From Clostridia bacterium (lineage in GTDB: Bacteria > Bacillota > Clostridia > Christensenellales > Borkfalkiaceae), in assembly GCA_017648525.1 (NCBI GenBank), contig JAGCIP010000108.1, forward strand, positions 1 through 23,082: a DNA stretch of 23,082 bases, in the 5' to 3' direction. Of the stretch, positions 22,089 to 23,082 are shown one piece after another. The stretch's first letter is position 1. Each line of letters opens with the position of its first letter. A model generated the notes under the pieces. That model saw nothing but the letters and a program-made list of their open reading frames with translations. It was not told the origin of the DNA and ran no database searches. Both the position numbers and the translations under genes were made by a program.

Positions 22089-23082
22089 TTGAGAAAATTT
22101 TTTAAGACGGTAGCAATCGTTACCGTTTTTTCGGTCAGTGAAAAGTTTTTAGGGTTTTTATACAGAATTTTTCTTTCTAGAACGATAGGCTCTGAGGGCA
22201 TAGGTCTTTACCAAGTGGCTTTGTCGGTTTTCGGGCTTTTATACACCCTTACTTGTTCGGGAACGCCCATCACCGTTTCCCGTTTGATGACTAAATATCG
22301 GGCAGAAAACGACCACGAGCGGGTGGCTAAAGTTATAACGGCTGGAATTTCTTCCACCTTGATTTTTGCTTTGCCTGTTTTAGTTGTGTTTTATATTTTC
22401 GGGGAAAAATTTTCCTTTTTGTTTGCAGACGATAGATGTCTTAATATATTCCACGTGGTTTTGCCTGGCTTAATGTTTTCTGCCGTATATTCGGTTTTAA
22501 GGGGTGTGTTTTGGGGGGATAAAGATTTTCTTCCCTACAGTATTATTGAACTATTAGAAGAAATTTGTATGATTATTTGCGGTATAATTTTAATAAGTTT
22601 CGCAAACGACGTTTATCAAGGTGCGTTTAGAGCGGGCGTTGCCGTTTTAATATCTTATTCATTTTCCTTTTTGCTCGCCGTTGCCGTTTTCTTCTTGCGC
22701 CACCATAAATTAAGAAACCCTAAAAGCGAATTTAAACCGTTGTTGCGCTCGGCTTTGCCGATAACGGCAATGCGAACGGCAAACTCTCTTGCAATGTCGT
22801 TAGTTTCTATAATTTTACCTATAAGGCTTTTAAGCGCAGGCTTTAGCGAATCCCAAGCAATGGCAAGTTTTGGCTCTGCCGTAGGTCAAGCAATTCCCTT
22901 GTTGTGTATTCCTACAACCCTTATCGGCTCTTTTACTTTAGTTTTAGTTCCGGAAATCTCCGAAAACTTTTACAAAAAACAAAATTTTTATCTTAAAAGA
23001 GACGTTGAAAAAGCACTTAAATTTTCTATAATCGTTACTTCTTTATTCGTCCCCGTTTTCATCGTTTGCGGAAACGAACTTG
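22089..23082 (+). CDS. SpoVB/MurJ-like polysaccharide or lipid flippase, 3' end cut by window edge
   Basis: The frame is open from a TTG start at 22089 to the end of the window (331 codons). AAGGAG (22076-22081) ends seven bases before the TTG, and no ATG or GTG start fits better. The protein begins L(M)-R-K-F-F-K-T-V-A and contains an early S-R-T-I-G-S-E-G-I-G-L-Y-Q segment, then C-S-G-T-P-I-T-V-S-R-L, many hydrophobic helices and G-Q-A-I-P-L-L-C-I-P-T-T-L-I-G-S. These are features of the MATE-like/MVF group that includes stage V sporulation protein B and related lipid-II or glycan flippases. About 10 of the usual 14 helices are visible; the C-terminal third is missing. The TTG start and MOP-superfamily call are firm, the exact substrate is not. 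Confidence 0.87.
   Translation, partial: MRKFFKTVAIVTVFSVSEKFLGFLYRIFLSRTIGSEGIGLYQVALSVFGLLYTLTCSGTPITVSRLMTKYRAENDHERVAKVITAGISSTLIFALPVLVVFYIFGEKFSFLFADDRCLNIFHVVLPGLMFSAVYSVLRGVFWGDKDFLPYSIIELLEEICMIICGIILISFANDVYQGAFRAGVAVLISYSFSFLLAVAVFFLRHHKLRNPKSEFKPLLRSALPITAMRTANSLAMSLVSIILPIRLLSAGFSESQAMASFGSAVGQAIPLLCIPTTLIGSFTLVLVPEISENFYKKQNFYLKRDVEKALKFSIIVTSLFVPVFIVCGNEL

Overview
The window looks like a chromosomal segment of a low-GC, Gram-positive-type (Bacillota/Clostridia-like) bacterium. Supporting signs are AT-rich DNA, consensus sigma-A-like promoters (TTGACA, 17 bp, TATAAT), strong AGGAGG-type ribosome binding sites on many genes, lipoprotein signal peptides, the ruv-queA-tgt-yajC-TIGR04086 gene order, a SpoVB-like flippase, and an infC-rpmI-rplT operon with a leader attenuator. 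An archaeal-type AspRS and a divergent DXS fit an uncultured clostridial lineage, but I cannot name a genus. I see no prophage, IS element, CRISPR array, tRNA or rRNA. Nearly all genes lie on the minus strand.

Layout from left to right. (1) 1-4038 is the edge of a surface-polysaccharide locus: the C-terminus of an O-antigen ligase/polymerase-like protein (+) converging on a CapD/FlaA1-type nucleotide-sugar dehydratase (-), which is translationally coupled to dxs. (2) dxs and an M29 aminopeptidase are transcribed divergently from two good promoters. (3) 5523-10824 is the ruvC-ruvA-ruvB-queA-tgt run (Holliday-junction processing and queuosine tRNA modification), followed by yajC and a TIGR04086 membrane protein. 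A terminator-like hairpin contains the ribosome binding site of that last gene. (4) 10929-14059 holds an HtrA-like lipoprotein protease, a 306 bp hairpin-rich spacer, yebC and a SpoU-family RNA methyltransferase. (5) 14140-15472 is the infC-rpmI-rplT operon. infC starts at AUU and is preceded by an L20-leader-type attenuator. (6) 15482-18005 is a degV, inositol-monophosphatase-like, and 2TM plus beta-rich hypothetical gene set. (7) 18208-19545 is a free-standing archaeal-type aspS on the plus strand. (8) 19616-23082 holds a lipoprotein that appears to start at AUU, an SPFH/band-7 plus ribbon-helix-helix gene pair with a clear candidate operator, a double-LysM protein, and the start of a SpoVB/MurJ-like flippase that runs off the end.

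Most of the window is housekeeping. The parts that deserve a second look are regulatory or small-scale. They are the RHH-type operator over the SPFH promoter, the AUU-start lipoprotein behind a consensus promoter, the terminator/RBS hairpin before the TIGR04086 gene, the infC leader, the hairpin-rich spacer at 12339-12490, and the orphan 2TM protein whose layout resembles CBASS Cap15-type effectors. I found nothing that I can firmly call a new multi-gene system.
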